A stretch of DNA of 64,000 nucleotides from Lentilactobacillus kisonensis DSM 19906 = JCM 15041 (GCF_001434135.1 NZ_AZEB01000001.1:186001-250000); one strand, 5' to 3'. Shown: positions 27,795-36,785, counted from the first letter of the stretch. Translations and numbers: made by a program. Notes: generated from the sequence alone by a model not told the origin.

Positions 27795-28727
27795 TTATCC
27801 AAATATAAACTGATTTGAAAGAATCTCCAATTGTTTCTTATTATCCAAATACCATTCTTGAATAAATGGATAATCAAGAAGCAAATACAGCCAATTTTCC
27901 GTTTGATTTGTATCGTGAATTGCTGCGCCCCACTTTGGTCGGTCGGAACTACCACGGTTGTAGACTTGTAATTTAGTATCATTATCAAGGGTTAAAGAAG
28001 CGCCGCCATTTTGATCAGCCATCAAAATAAATTGCTGGTCAGCTGATTTGACAAACAGCTCATCCATAATGGACTCCGGAATATCACCAGCGGCAAATTC
28101 ATAAAATTCACCATTAATGCCATCCAAAACATTAAAATCAATTTTAAACCCAAAGCTCTCCTTCAAAATTTCTGCTAACTTAAGGAGGACTCCCAACGCA
28201 GCCTTAAGATCGATCACATCGGTTCCTTCTAAATCAACGACAAAATAGTCAATTAACGAGGACCCATGGAACAGTAATTCCTTTGTTTGTAAATTCAAAT
28301 AAAAGAGCGGTCGGTTATAGTTTGTTGGCCCAAAGAAAAAGCCGGTTGGGTTTTTGCCAGATTTAGTAAATGTGAAGGTATTATCACCTAATGATGTAAA
28401 TTTACATAGCAACTTTTGAACGTGTTCCGGATTGCTAATCTGTAAACCACCCTCAAGTCCTGAAAGACTCAATAGGCGTTCCAAAAACACCAACTGAACA
28501 TCCTCATCAGAGAATTGGTGGGGAAAAACAACAAAGTCAGTATTCAATTTATAATTGGTCAGTTTAACGGCCGCCGCAAGCAGATCTTCCTTTTCAGTTG
28601 TGTTGTTCAATTGGTTAAACGCATTAACATAGTTAGTCCCATTAGTTAATCCCGTTTTAATTGAATTACTATACTGCTTGAGTAAATCGTTAGTCGTTAG
28701 AACCTTTTTTTCAGTCTCATTACTCAC
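27795..28727 (-). CDS. Hypothetical protein, second gene of the dUTPase operon
   Basis: I do not recognise this 310-residue protein. It has no signal peptide, membrane segment, zinc motif or nucleotide-binding loop that I can see. It looks like a soluble globular alpha/beta protein rich in Leu and Phe, with a FGPTNYNRPLFYLNL segment near residues 132-146. The GTG start overlaps the upstream gene's stop by eight bases, implying coupled translation. Partners are a coiled-coil protein upstream and a dUTPase downstream. No function is proposed. Confidence 0.85.
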   Translation of the reverse strand: MSNETEKKVLTTNDLLKQYSNSIKTGLTNGTNYVNAFNQLNNTTEKEDLLAAAVKLTNYKLNTDFVVFPHQFSDEDVQLVFLERLLSLSGLEGGLQISNPEHVQKLLCKFTSLGDNTFTFTKSGKNPTGFFFGPTNYNRPLFYLNLQTKELLFHGSSLIDYFVVDLEGTDVIDLKAALGVLLKLAEILKESFGFKIDFNVLDGINGEFYEFAAGDIPESIMDELFVKSADQQFILMADQNGGASLTLDNDTKLQVYNRGSSDRPKWGAAIHDTNQTENWLYLLLDYPFIQEWYLDNKKQLEILSNQFIFG

Positions 28728-29601
28728 CGTCGCTCACCTGCGATTCTTCGGCTAAACTTTCAAGATAGTTTGCATATAGGTGATCATTGTTATTATTAAA
28801 AGCATCAAAACTGCCAAATGATGCCCGAATATTTTGCTTTTCTAGATTCAAAATGGTCTCTTCCTTAGATAAAGCCAAAATTTTGTTTTCATTTTGCTTG
28901 ATTTTGGGCCGACCATTAGCTGCCTGCTCATCAATATTGGTTAACTCTAGTAGCGCATCATTTAGCCGTTGATGTTCTTCCTTAACCTTACCGGCTTCCC
29001 AAGGCATTGGAGATTTTTCTTCGTTTTCCTTTAACTGCTTTCTAATCGTTTCCTTTTGATGATCACGTTTATCTTGATCGCCAATCAATTGAGTCAACTT
29101 CTCGTTTTCTTCACCGAGTTGGCGCATTTCGTCGTCATTTACCCGTTTATTTTCAAGTTCTAGTTGGAAAGACTGGGCCAAGACGTTATATTCTTCTTCA
29201 GAAAAATTAAATCGGACGTTAATTGGGTCAAGATCCCCAAACATCCGGTGATCCCACCAATTACCAAAATAAATGTGAAACTTGCCTAACTCGTACTCAT
29301 GATAATAAAAGAAAGGGTATGTCTTGCCCAAATACGTAATTAATTTATCACTTAAATGGTGGCTAAGCTGGGCATTTAAATCAGCTGCTAAACTATAATG
29401 ATCTGGTTTAGCTTCGGTTAACTCTTCCCCCTTTGCCTCAGTTGCGTATCGATTTGGATCGATTAATTCATATATTTTAAGATCATTGCCCTTAATTATT
29501 GATTCATTGAGATCATTCAGATAGGTCATCTTTTGGCTTAATGCCGAAGATAAAACCGTATCATTTTGACTGAATTGATCTTCCTCAGTTTTTCTATCCA
29601 T
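28720..29601 (-). CDS. Hypothetical coiled-coil protein, first gene of the dUTPase operon
   Basis: This 293-residue protein is not recognised. Residues 1-150 look globular, with an aromatic-rich stretch (YPFFYYHEYELGKFHIYFGNW) near 95-115. Residues about 150-260 are highly charged with heptad-like Leu/Ile spacing, typical of a coiled coil. Proteins of this look are sometimes labelled SbcC-like because of the coiled coil, but no Walker motifs are present. It heads the operon and overlaps the next gene. Confidence 0.85.
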   Translation of the reverse strand: MDRKTEEDQFSQNDTVLSSALSQKMTYLNDLNESIIKGNDLKIYELIDPNRYATEAKGEELTEAKPDHYSLAADLNAQLSHHLSDKLITYLGKTYPFFYYHEYELGKFHIYFGNWWDHRMFGDLDPINVRFNFSEEEYNVLAQSFQLELENKRVNDDEMRQLGEENEKLTQLIGDQDKRDHQKETIRKQLKENEEKSPMPWEAGKVKEEHQRLNDALLELTNIDEQAANGRPKIKQNENKILALSKEETILNLEKQNIRASFGSFDAFNNNNDHLYANYLESLAEESQVSDGE

Positions 29602-29728
29602 TACTATTGCCTCATTTTCCCCGATATTTATACACTTAATGTTATCTGAAAACCACTGATAAATAAAGGGCTAATCCAATTATTGCGAAATGTTTTATGA
29701 TTTTGAAAAGATTTTTAATTAAATCAAC

Positions 29729-29781
29729 AAAAAAAGTTCCCATCAAACGTGCCAACAAGAAATGACATGTTCGATGAGAAC
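29729..29781 (-). terminator. glnA terminator
   Basis: A stem of about 16 bp (29736-29751 with roughly 29766-29781, with G-U pairs) is followed on the minus strand by seven T residues. It follows the glnA stop. Confidence 0.85.
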
Positions 29782-29839
29782 TAACACAAACCACGATTAT
29801 TTTATTAATGAAACGAGAAGTCGATAATCAAGATAACCA

Positions 29840-31183
29840 TTAATACTTTTCAAGGTATTGATCACGTTCCCAACCAGATACTTGAGTCCGATATGAGTCG
29901 TATTCCAAGTTCTTTGCTTCGATAAAGCTGTGGTAGAGTCGTTCGCCAAGGGCCTTTTCCATTGTTTCATCAGCAGACAGGTCCTTCAAGGCATTATGCA
30001 AAGTGTCTGGTAAGTTTTGGATATGGCTCTTTGCCAGTTCATCAGTGTTCATTCGATAAATGTTTCGGTCGACACTGTCTTCTGGTTGGATTTTGTTTCT
30101 CAAACCATCAAGGCCAGCTTCCAAAACGGTTGCAATTGCCAAATATGGATTGGCTGCAGGATCAACGCTTCGAAGTTCCAACCGAGTTGAATTGCCCCGA
30201 GCACTTGGAATTCGAATAAGTGGTGATCGGTTCGAACCTGACCAAGCAACATAAACTGGCGCTTCATAACCAGGTACTAATCGTTTGTATGAATTGACGA
30301 TTGGGTTACATACCGCAGTGAATGAACGAGCATGCTTCAATAAGCCACCTAAGAAGTAATAGGCTTCTTGTGAAAGTTCTAATTCGCCATCTTTATCGTA
30401 AAAGGTATTTCCAGAATCGTTAAATAATGACATGTTAATGTGCATCCCAGAACCATTAATACCACTGAGCGGTTTTGGCATGAATGTTGCGTATAGGCCA
30501 TATTTTCGAGCAACGGTTTTAACAACTAGTTTAAATGTTTGAATGTTATCAGCGGCTGCTAACGCATCAGCGTACTTAAAGTCAATTTCATGCTGACCAG
30601 GAGCAACCTCATGATGGGCAGCTTCAACATCAAAGCCCATTTCTTCGAGAGTTAGCACAATCTCTCGACGGCAATTTTCACCAAGGTCCATTGGGGCCAT
30701 GTCAAAGTAGCTCCCCTTATCGTTCAAGTGTAAAGTTGGTTCACCATTTTCACCCATCTTAAATAGGAAGAATTCAGGTTCTGGCCCAATGTTAAACGAA
30801 GTAAAGCCAGCCTTACGCATATCTCCGAGGACCCGAATGAGATTGTTTCTAGGATCAGCTTCAAATGGCTTGCCATCTGGCGTATAGACTTCACAAATAA
30901 CACGGGCAATTTTGCCTCGATCGGTGCTCCAAGGGAAGATCATCCAAGTTGATAAATCTGGATATAGGTACATGTCACTTTCTTCAATTCGAACAAACCC
31001 TTCGATTGAAGAACCATCAAACATTAACTTGTTATCAAGTAATTTATCGAGTTGACCAATTGGAATTTCAACGTTCTTAATTGTTCCAAACAAATCGGTG
31101 AACATTAATCGTAAGAATTTGACGTCCTCATCTTTGACCATCTTTCGAATATCGTCTTTTGTGTAATCGTGTTTCGTAGCCAT
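29840..31183 (-). CDS. glnA: Glutamine synthetase type I
   Basis: GlnA makes glutamine from glutamate, ammonia and ATP. The 447-residue enzyme has the family motifs [18 protein letters not shown], the GSGMHINMS segment and [13 protein letters not shown]. The length fits the GSI-alpha form of Firmicutes, which is feedback-inhibited rather than adenylylated; I see no adenylylation Tyr context. It is 16 bases downstream of glnR and shares its promoter and GlnR operator. Confidence 0.98.
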   Translation of the reverse strand: MATKHDYTKDDIRKMVKDEDVKFLRLMFTDLFGTIKNVEIPIGQLDKLLDNKLMFDGSSIEGFVRIEESDMYLYPDLSTWMIFPWSTDRGKIARVICEVYTPDGKPFEADPRNNLIRVLGDMRKAGFTSFNIGPEPEFFLFKMGENGEPTLHLNDKGSYFDMAPMDLGENCRREIVLTLEEMGFDVEAAHHEVAPGQHEIDFKYADALAAADNIQTFKLVVKTVARKYGLYATFMPKPLSGINGSGMHINMSLFNDSGNTFYDKDGELELSQEAYYFLGGLLKHARSFTAVCNPIVNSYKRLVPGYEAPVYVAWSGSNRSPLIRIPSARGNSTRLELRSVDPAANPYLAIATVLEAGLDGLRNKIQPEDSVDRNIYRMNTDELAKSHIQNLPDTLHNALKDLSADETMEKALGERLYHSFIEAKNLEYDSYRTQVSGWERDQYLEKY

Positions 31184-31199
31184 TTATTCAGCGCTCCTA

Positions 31200-31601
31200 T
31201 CAGTTATTAAATTTACTAAAATTATTCGGATCATCAAATGTCGAAGAAGGTGGCTTTAGGCCGCCAATATTAAGAAATTCGTCCTGAAGGATCTTTCGAA
31301 CATCGCTATCCGTCAAACCCTTCTTCATATTCCGCTTTCGTTCATCTTCTAGTTGAGATTGCTTCTTATAAACTTCCTTAATTCCGGAAATATTCAAGCC
31401 ATCAGCTAAGTAATCTTTGATTTCCAAAAGGCGGTCAACGTCATTCAGTGAATACATTCTTCGATTCCCTTCATTTCTAAGGGGTTTGATCAAATCCTGC
31501 TGTTCGTAATATCTTATTTGCCTTGCGGACAAGTCAGTTAACTTCATCACCGTTCCAATCGGCAATACTGACATTGAACGCCGTAGTTCCTTCTCTCGCA
31601 T
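31200..31601 (-). CDS. glnR: Nitrogen regulator GlnR (MerR family)
   Basis: GlnR represses glnRA and other nitrogen genes when glutamine is plentiful, signalled through feedback-inhibited GlnA. The 133-residue protein has a MerR-type winged helix (MKLTDLSARQIRYYEQQDLIKP, NRRMYSLNDVDRL) and a flexible C-terminal tail (GLKPPSSTF onward) that in Bacillus contacts GlnA. The start has AGGAGGTG upstream. It is autoregulated by a consensus box upstream. Confidence 0.97.
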   Translation of the reverse strand: MREKELRRSMSVLPIGTVMKLTDLSARQIRYYEQQDLIKPLRNEGNRRMYSLNDVDRLLEIKDYLADGLNISGIKEVYKKQSQLEDERKRNMKKGLTDSDVRKILQDEFLNIGGLKPPSSTFDDPNNFSKFNN

Positions 31602-31626
31602 TGTTCACCTCCTGAATCTTGTAATC

Positions 31627-31654
31627 ATAATAACATTCTTAAAATCAATGTCAA
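31627..31654 (-). promoter_or_regulatory. glnRA promoter
   Basis: A perfect TTGACA (31649-31654) and TATTAT (31627-31632) are separated by 16 bases on the minus strand. A second, imperfect GlnR half-site pair (TGTTA-N6-TTACA) overlaps the -10 region. Confidence 0.8.
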
Positions 31655-31661
31655 TAGCTAA

Positions 31662-31678
31662 TGTCATGTTTTGTAACA
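31662..31678. promoter_or_regulatory. GlnR operator
   Basis: The 17-base sequence fits the GlnR/TnrA consensus TGTNA-N7-TNACA exactly. It sits eight bases upstream of the glnRA -35 box, the usual site for autorepression. Confidence 0.85.
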
Positions 31679-31688
31679 TGAGTAGTCG

Positions 31689-32609
31689 TCATTTTGAAGT
31701 TAACCAATTGTCAACGTCCGCCATCAGCCGTTGAACATCCACTGGATTTTCGATAACGTTATACCAATTCGGGCGCGTTTTATTTCTGAACCATGTCAAT
31801 TGACGCTTCGCATAGTGTCGTGAATCCTTTTTTATCTGTTCGACTGCTTCGTCAAACTGGCAGTTACCAGCAAAATAGTTAAAGAGTTCACGATACCCAA
31901 TTCCCTTGCCTGATTGAAAATTAACACCACCGCGGTCAAATAGCATACGAGCTTCATCAACTAATCCAGCCGTTATCATTTGGTCAACCCGCCGGTTAAT
32001 CCGTTGGTATAAAAGCTGACGATTGGTATTTAATCCGATTACAAACGCGTTAAATAATTGAGGTGTATCTTCCTGATCAGAAAAGCGATGACCTGTTTTT
32101 ATGTAAACTTCCAGTGCTCGGACAACCCGACGAACATTGTTAACGGGAATTTGTTGAGCAGTTTGGGGATCAACCGCCTCTAACCGTGCGTGTAATTTAG
32201 CGTTACCTTTCGTATCAGCGTATTGTAATAGTTCCTGACGCAGGCGATCATCAGTATACTGATCGCCACCCAATTGCAGGCCGTTAAGTAACGCTTGGAG
32301 ATAAAAACCAGTTCCACCAACGATTATGGGTAGCTTTCCCTTATTAGTGATTTTTTTAATCTGATCATTGGCATCTTGAACAAAATTGGCAACTGAGTAA
32401 CGCTCATCAATATTTCGAATATCAATAAGGTGATGAACAATCCCCTGCTTTTCTGCGTTAGTTACCTTTGCAGTTCCAATGTCCAAGCCTCGATAAACTT
32501 GCATTGAATCACCAGAAATAACTTCACCATTGAATTTCCGAGCAATTTTAATTGACATTGCCGTTTTTCCAACCGCAGTTGGGCCAACGATTGCTAAAAC
32601 CCTTTCCAC
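31689..32609 (-). CDS. miaA: tRNA dimethylallyltransferase
   Basis: MiaA adds a dimethylallyl group to A37 of tRNAs reading UNN codons. The 306-residue protein begins with the P-loop GPTAVGKT. SGDSMQVYRGLDIGTAK, HHLIDI and the C-terminal GIGYREL and RQLTWFRN segments follow. The GTG at 32609 is chosen with GAGG upstream; it lies immediately after the preceding gene's stop. An upstream in-frame GTG would overlap that ribosome binding site. Confidence 0.96.
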   Translation of the reverse strand: MERVLAIVGPTAVGKTAMSIKIARKFNGEVISGDSMQVYRGLDIGTAKVTNAEKQGIVHHLIDIRNIDERYSVANFVQDANDQIKKITNKGKLPIIVGGTGFYLQALLNGLQLGGDQYTDDRLRQELLQYADTKGNAKLHARLEAVDPQTAQQIPVNNVRRVVRALEVYIKTGHRFSDQEDTPQLFNAFVIGLNTNRQLLYQRINRRVDQMITAGLVDEARMLFDRGGVNFQSGKGIGYRELFNYFAGNCQFDEAVEQIKKDSRHYAKRQLTWFRNKTRPNWYNVIENPVDVQRLMADVDNWLTSK

Positions 32610-32610
32610 A

Positions 32611-33351
32611 TTAATCACCTCGCATTTCTTCTCTTAACTGAACCGCCCGCGCTGGATAATCAGTAATGATTGCTGCCATATTTCGCTTAAAACAGTATTG
32701 CATATCCTCAGTAGAATTAACCGTCCATGGTCGTAAATGCTTCACAGACGCAAAAAACGGGTGTCGCTTTACCCACCGGATATCTGGATGAAAGTCCTCA
32801 ATTAATTTACTTTTCTTGAGCGTTTTGGCTTGCTTGGCAGCTGTTTTAAATAATTTGGCTCGGTATGCTTGCGGATCGATGTTATTTAAAATTTCCAATG
32901 AATGCGCATTGAAGCTTGAATAGATTAACTGAAAAGGATACTGAATTGAAGCAAAGTATTCATAGACAGCTTGCTCAATACCAGGATACTGAACTTTATT
33001 GGTTTTTAATTCCAGATTAAAGATCCCATGAAAATTATTTTGAATTAACAAATTAACAACTTCTTGAAGAGTTGGGATTGTTGTCCCCTTAAATTCCTCA
33101 GAAAACCGAATTCCAGCGTCTAGATGTTTTAGCTCAGCTAAGTTCTTTTCATAGATCAAGCCACTACCATTGGTCGTTCTGTCAACTGTTTCATCATGCA
33201 TGATGATGAACTGACGATCTTTTGAAAAATGCACATCAGTTTCAATTCCATCACAACCGTCGTCAATCGCCGCTTGAAAAGAAATCAGGGTATTTTCAGG
33301 CCGCGTTCCCTTACTGCCACGGTGAGCAATTATTTTGGTATCAATTTTCAT
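32611..33351 (-). CDS. glpQ: Glycerophosphodiester phosphodiesterase family protein
   Basis: The enzyme releases glycerol 3-phosphate from glycerophosphodiesters. The 246-residue TIM barrel has IAHRGSKGTRPENT (catalytic His-Arg), IETDVHFSKD (metal Glu/Asp) and MHDETVDRTTNGSG (second catalytic His). There is no signal peptide, so it acts in the cytosol. It is immediately upstream of miaA, with the two genes one base apart. Confidence 0.93.
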   Translation of the reverse strand: MKIDTKIIAHRGSKGTRPENTLISFQAAIDDGCDGIETDVHFSKDRQFIIMHDETVDRTTNGSGLIYEKNLAELKHLDAGIRFSEEFKGTTIPTLQEVVNLLIQNNFHGIFNLELKTNKVQYPGIEQAVYEYFASIQYPFQLIYSSFNAHSLEILNNIDPQAYRAKLFKTAAKQAKTLKKSKLIEDFHPDIRWVKRHPFFASVKHLRPWTVNSTEDMQYCFKRNMAAIITDYPARAVQLREEMRGD

Positions 33352-33450
33352 GTTTTTCTCCTGTAATATTAGAATAATTAGACATTAAACTAGATATCTG
33401 TTCTTAAATAACGCATAATGAAGGTATTAAGTGACATTGGAGGGTTGGAT

Positions 33451-33627
33451 ATGAAGCATTTTACAAGTGGTTTAGTTGTTGGCGTAATTGGAACAGTCGC
33501 CGCAGGACTTGGCGCCTTAATGACCTTTAAAAAGGCGGTTGTTGACCCAATTGAGGACGAAGAAGAAAAGTTCGAATCAAACCGCAAAAAGGCACTTCGC
33601 AAAAGTCGAGCTGCTCATCACGGATAA
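33451..33627 (+). CDS. DUF3042 family membrane-associated protein
   Basis: This 58-residue protein is of unknown function and is typical of Lactobacillales. It has a hydrophobic N-terminal segment (FTSGLVVGVIGTVAAGLGAL) followed by FKKAVVDPIEDEEEKFESN and a basic tail. The ATG at 33451 has GGAGGG upstream; the longer open frame lacks one. It is monocistronic, with its own terminator. Confidence 0.9.
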   Translation: MKHFTSGLVVGVIGTVAAGLGALMTFKKAVVDPIEDEEEKFESNRKKALRKSRAAHHG

Positions 33628-33682
33628 CTTAAACCCACAACTTGAGAACTTTTATAATTATTGACGCACCATTTTGAATAAG

Positions 33683-33727
33683 ACGAGGCTGAGGACAAAA
33701 GAAATTTTGTCAACAACCTCGTTTTTT
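33683..33727 (+). terminator. DUF3042 gene terminator
   Basis: ACGAGG..CCTCGT encloses GACAAAA/TTTTGTC and is followed by six T residues. The inner part resembles the hairpins at 15743 and 25327. Confidence 0.8.
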
Positions 33728-33869
33728 ATGGCGTCACAACACTATTAATACGTTAATTCATAAAACTCGGCTATTTAAGCTAATAGCGCAACCACTCCTA
33801 AATCGAATGCCTGCGCTATTTATTAAGCCTGAAGCTACTTAAGCTTCATTAGTATTCAATTTAAATGAT

Positions 33870-34295
33870 CTAATTGTTACTCTTTTTCTCTTTGCCATTC
33901 CAATTTTGGTAACCAGACTTCAGAATAAAGATTTCTTGGTAACCCTTTTTATTCAGAAACAGAGCAGCTCGTTTACTGATAGTTTTGCCTTGATCATATA
34001 AATAAACTGGTAAGTCAGAGCGAATCTGACCGTAAAAGTTGCGAATGGTAGAAAATGGCACGTTTCTGGCGCCTAAAATATGGCCATCCTTAAAACTCTT
34101 CTGTTCACGCAAGTCAATAACCTGCGCCTTTCTCATTCCCTGTTGAAACTCATCATTAGACAAATACGTGGCGGCTTTTTTCACCCGCATGTTTTGAATG
34201 AGTGTGTAGCAAAGCCAAGCTGCAATGATGATTAATAAAATGATCGACATGATGATATTTGGATTAACTGCGGCAATTATCACTTGTAATAACAT
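33870..34295 (-). CDS. Membrane-anchored rhodanese-like protein lacking the catalytic Cys
   Basis: The 141-residue protein has an N-terminal hydrophobic anchor (IIMSIILLIIIAAWLCY) and a rhodanese domain (DEFQQGMRKAQVIDLREQKSFKDGHILGARNVPF). At the active-site loop, where sulfurtransferases have Cys, the sequence is YLYDQGKTISK, so the domain is probably not a sulfurtransferase. The start is uncertain: ATG at 34295 has its AAAGGG immediately adjacent, and a GTG at 34283 is an alternative. It follows glcK by four bases. Confidence 0.88.
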   Translation of the reverse strand: MLLQVIIAAVNPNIIMSIILLIIIAAWLCYTLIQNMRVKKAATYLSNDEFQQGMRKAQVIDLREQKSFKDGHILGARNVPFSTIRNFYGQIRSDLPVYLYDQGKTISKRAALFLNKKGYQEIFILKSGYQNWNGKEKKSNN

Positions 34296-34299
34296 CCCT

Positions 34300-35286
34300 T
34301 TACTTTGTATTAAATGGTTGCGTATTCCGGAATTGCAGTGCCAATGAAGCAGCACCGATTACACCAGCATCGTTACCTAATTGCGCTAACTTCAGCTTAG
34401 TTGAATCACGAACTGATGGAAAGGCATTTTCTTGGAAATAACGAGTTGTTGGCTGCAAAAGTGTGTTACCAGCATTAGAAACGCCACCACCAATAATGAT
34501 ATTTTCAGGATTTAACGTATTACCGATATGTGATAGGGCCAAACCAAGGTATGAACATACGCGGTCAACAATTTGGTTAGCAAGAATATCACCGTTGTCA
34601 GCAAGATAAAAGACCATCTTAGACGTTAGTCCCTCATCGCTATCGATTAACTCGATAATTCGTGACTTGCCAGTAAATTGTTTGGCAAGGTCTTTAGCAA
34701 TCCGAACCACACCAGTTGCTGAGGCATATTGTTCAAGGCATCCCCGTTTACCACACGTGCAAAGATAGCCACCAGGCTGAACGGTAATATGGCCAATTTC
34801 TCCAGCCCCACCGTTAATTCCGTGAACTAAATGGCCATTGGTGACGACACCACCACCAACGCCAGTTCCAAGGGTAACAAATACGACATCATCAGCTTTG
34901 TCGCCAGCACCCTTCCAGAATTCACCTAATGCAGCGCTATTGGCATCGTTATCAATCATAATTGGTAGTTGAAGATTTGCAGAAATGGTGGCGCCAACCG
35001 GTTGCACAATTTTCCAGCCTAAGTTAAAGGCGCCCACAACAGTTCCTTTTTCACGGTTGACAGCACCGGGTGTTCCCATCCCAATTCCAAGAAAGTCTGC
35101 AGCATTATAGTCTTCTTTTCGCATCTGATCACTAATGGACTTAATGATGTTAGGAACAATGTTACTACCTGCATTACTAATATCAGTTGGAATTCGCCAC
35201 TTAGCGAGGATATTTCCTCCTTGGTCAATAAATGCAAATTTGGTCGTGGTCCCACCTAGATCAATTCCGATTAATTTCTTTGCCAA
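34300..35286 (-). CDS. glcK: Glucokinase (ROK family)
   Basis: GlcK phosphorylates glucose with ATP. The 328-residue protein begins with AKKLIGIDLGGTTTKFAF (phosphate loop), has the EIGHITV sugar-binding segment, and carries the ROK zinc motif CTCGKRGCLE. I place the start at a TTG (35286) because AGGGG lies eight bases upstream and the resulting N-terminus matches the family; an ATG at 35331 would add 15 unusual residues. It overlaps the end of yqgQ. Confidence 0.95.
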   Translation of the reverse strand: MAKKLIGIDLGGTTTKFAFIDQGGNILAKWRIPTDISNAGSNIVPNIIKSISDQMRKEDYNAADFLGIGMGTPGAVNREKGTVVGAFNLGWKIVQPVGATISANLQLPIMIDNDANSAALGEFWKGAGDKADDVVFVTLGTGVGGGVVTNGHLVHGINGGAGEIGHITVQPGGYLCTCGKRGCLEQYASATGVVRIAKDLAKQFTGKSRIIELIDSDEGLTSKMVFYLADNGDILANQIVDRVCSYLGLALSHIGNTLNPENIIIGGGVSNAGNTLLQPTTRYFQENAFPSVRDSTKLKLAQLGNDAGVIGAASLALQFRNTQPFNTK

Positions 35287-35500
35287 TGTTACTACCCCTA
35301 CTTTCATTTTTTTCTTCGACACGATGTTCACGATTTAGAATCAACTTAGCTTGAATAAATTCCTTATGGGTTATTACCTGTGCATCGTGAAGATGATCTA
35401 ACTCCAGCGCCATCACTTCAATATCCCAAAGTCGCTTGCCAACGTAGACATAAATATCAAACTTTTTTAACAACTGTTGAACATCATATAGCGTTTTCAT
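35261..35500 (-). CDS. yqgQ: YqgQ family protein (DUF910)
   Basis: This 79-residue protein of unknown function is found next to glucokinase throughout Firmicutes. The core MKTLYDVQQLLKKFD, then YVGKRLWDIEVMALEL matches the family. The last 25 residues are unusually charged and overlap the start of glcK by about 26 bases, so this tail may be an accident of the overlap. Confidence 0.9.
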   Translation of the reverse strand: MKTLYDVQQLLKKFDIYVYVGKRLWDIEVMALELDHLHDAQVITHKEFIQAKLILNREHRVEEKNESRGSNIGKEINRN

Positions 35501-35543
35501 TATCTCACATCCTAAATAAAAATTCTCTTGAAATTGAAAAATA

Positions 35544-36206
35544 TTAAAGATTACCTTGCATCCCTAAAACAAATAAACCAACAGCAACAACTACCAGCAT
35601 TATCCCGGCAATTATTCGCTTAATTGGGCTAACCTTCCCAAAACTCACGCCAACAACGTAGGCAATGAGAAAGCCACCAATTAACCCGCCAATATGGCCA
35701 GCAATATCAATTCCCTGCACAAAGATATCGGTCCCAATATTTAGGACGATAAATAGCAAAAATGTTTTAGCCATCGATGTAATGACTGGATTTTTGGAAA
35801 AACTTTCACCAAGCATCATAAATGCACCAAAAAGGCCGAAAATTGCTGTACTAGCACCCGCAGATAACCCATAACTAAACACAAAACTGGCCAGGTTACC
35901 AACAATGCCAGACACAAGAAAAATCGTTAAAAATCGCCAGTGGCCAAAAAGCTGTTCTACGTATTCACCGATAAAATACAACGTAATCCCGTTCATGAGG
36001 ATATGAGTAAACCCAATATGAATAAACATGGGCGTTATTAGTCGCCAATATTCTCCCGCTCGAATAGCCGGATTATACTTAGCCCCAAATCGAACGAGGG
36101 TTCCTGGATCAGTCGTCCCACCCATAACGGTCATTGTTAAAAACACGATCACCATAATCGCTAGTAATCCATACATGATGAATGGCTTATCTCTTAACCT
36201 ACTCAT
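35544..36206 (-). CDS. gluP: Rhomboid family intramembrane serine protease
   Basis: Rhomboids cleave transmembrane substrates. The 220-residue protein has about six to seven hydrophobic helices, the catalytic Ser in GASTAIFGLFG (G-x-S-x) and the catalytic His in AGHIGGLIGG. The conserved HIGFTHILMN segment lies in helix 2. It is shorter than Bacillus YqgP because it lacks the large N-terminal domain. It lies between yqgN and yqgQ-glcK. Confidence 0.93.
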   Translation of the reverse strand: MSRLRDKPFIMYGLLAIMVIVFLTMTVMGGTTDPGTLVRFGAKYNPAIRAGEYWRLITPMFIHIGFTHILMNGITLYFIGEYVEQLFGHWRFLTIFLVSGIVGNLASFVFSYGLSAGASTAIFGLFGAFMMLGESFSKNPVITSMAKTFLLFIVLNIGTDIFVQGIDIAGHIGGLIGGFLIAYVVGVSFGKVSPIKRIIAGIMLVVVAVGLFVLGMQGNL

Positions 36207-36230
36207 TCTATCTCCTTAGCTTTAAAAGAC

Positions 36231-36785
36231 TCAATAAATAATTTTATCCATTAATATATCATGGGATTCAACTGGCCAGGTTGGCACCTCAAATAGTTGG
36301 GGCGGCAAAACTAACGCCAAACTTTCCCCAGCAAAATCAGCCAGATAACGATCATAAAAGCCACCACCATAGCCAACCCGATAATGATTCTTTGAAAATG
36401 CCAGTCCCGGAACAATCAGCATCTCTAAGTCAGCTTTATCGACGATCTCGCCGCTCGTAGGTTCGGTTGTTCCAAAAGCGGTTTTGACTAACTCAGTGTC
36501 CGGTTCAAGTAACACAAAGGCCATTTGCCGATGAGGTAACGTCCGTGGAATTGCAATCCGCTTCCCATTATGGTGAGCTTGGTCAATGATGGGCGCCGTA
36601 TCAAGTTCACCAGGCATACTAAGCGTTATGCCAATTGTTTGGCTATTTAAATAGTCGGGATCAGAATACAACCGTGAATATAAACTGTTAGCAATTTCCT
36701 CAGCATCTTCACGCTGTAAAAAGTCATGCAAACGTTGCTCTTGAACCGCTCGTAATTGCTGCTTAGTGACTTTATCTGCACTCAT
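36231..36785 (-). CDS. yqgN: 5-formyltetrahydrofolate cyclo-ligase
   Basis: The enzyme converts 5-formyl-THF to methenyl-THF using ATP. The 184-residue protein ends with the family signature VGYGGGFYDRYLA. The PRTLPHRQMAF and PGLAFSKNHYRVG segments are also typical. It leads into the rhomboid-yqgQ-glcK run. Confidence 0.94.
   Translation of the reverse strand: MSADKVTKQQLRAVQEQRLHDFLQREDAEEIANSLYSRLYSDPDYLNSQTIGITLSMPGELDTAPIIDQAHHNGKRIAIPRTLPHRQMAFVLLEPDTELVKTAFGTTEPTSGEIVDKADLEMLIVPGLAFSKNHYRVGYGGGFYDRYLADFAGESLALVLPPQLFEVPTWPVESHDILMDKIIY

Noticed and set aside
29602-29728. Promoter of the three-gene dUTPase operon
   Set aside because: TATAAAT about 30 bases upstream could be a -10 box, but no -35 at proper spacing was found.
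33728-33869. Possible second structure or gene after the DUF3042 terminator
   Set aside because: There is a short GAAGC/GCTTC inverted repeat but no T run and no credible open frame; nothing else is seen.
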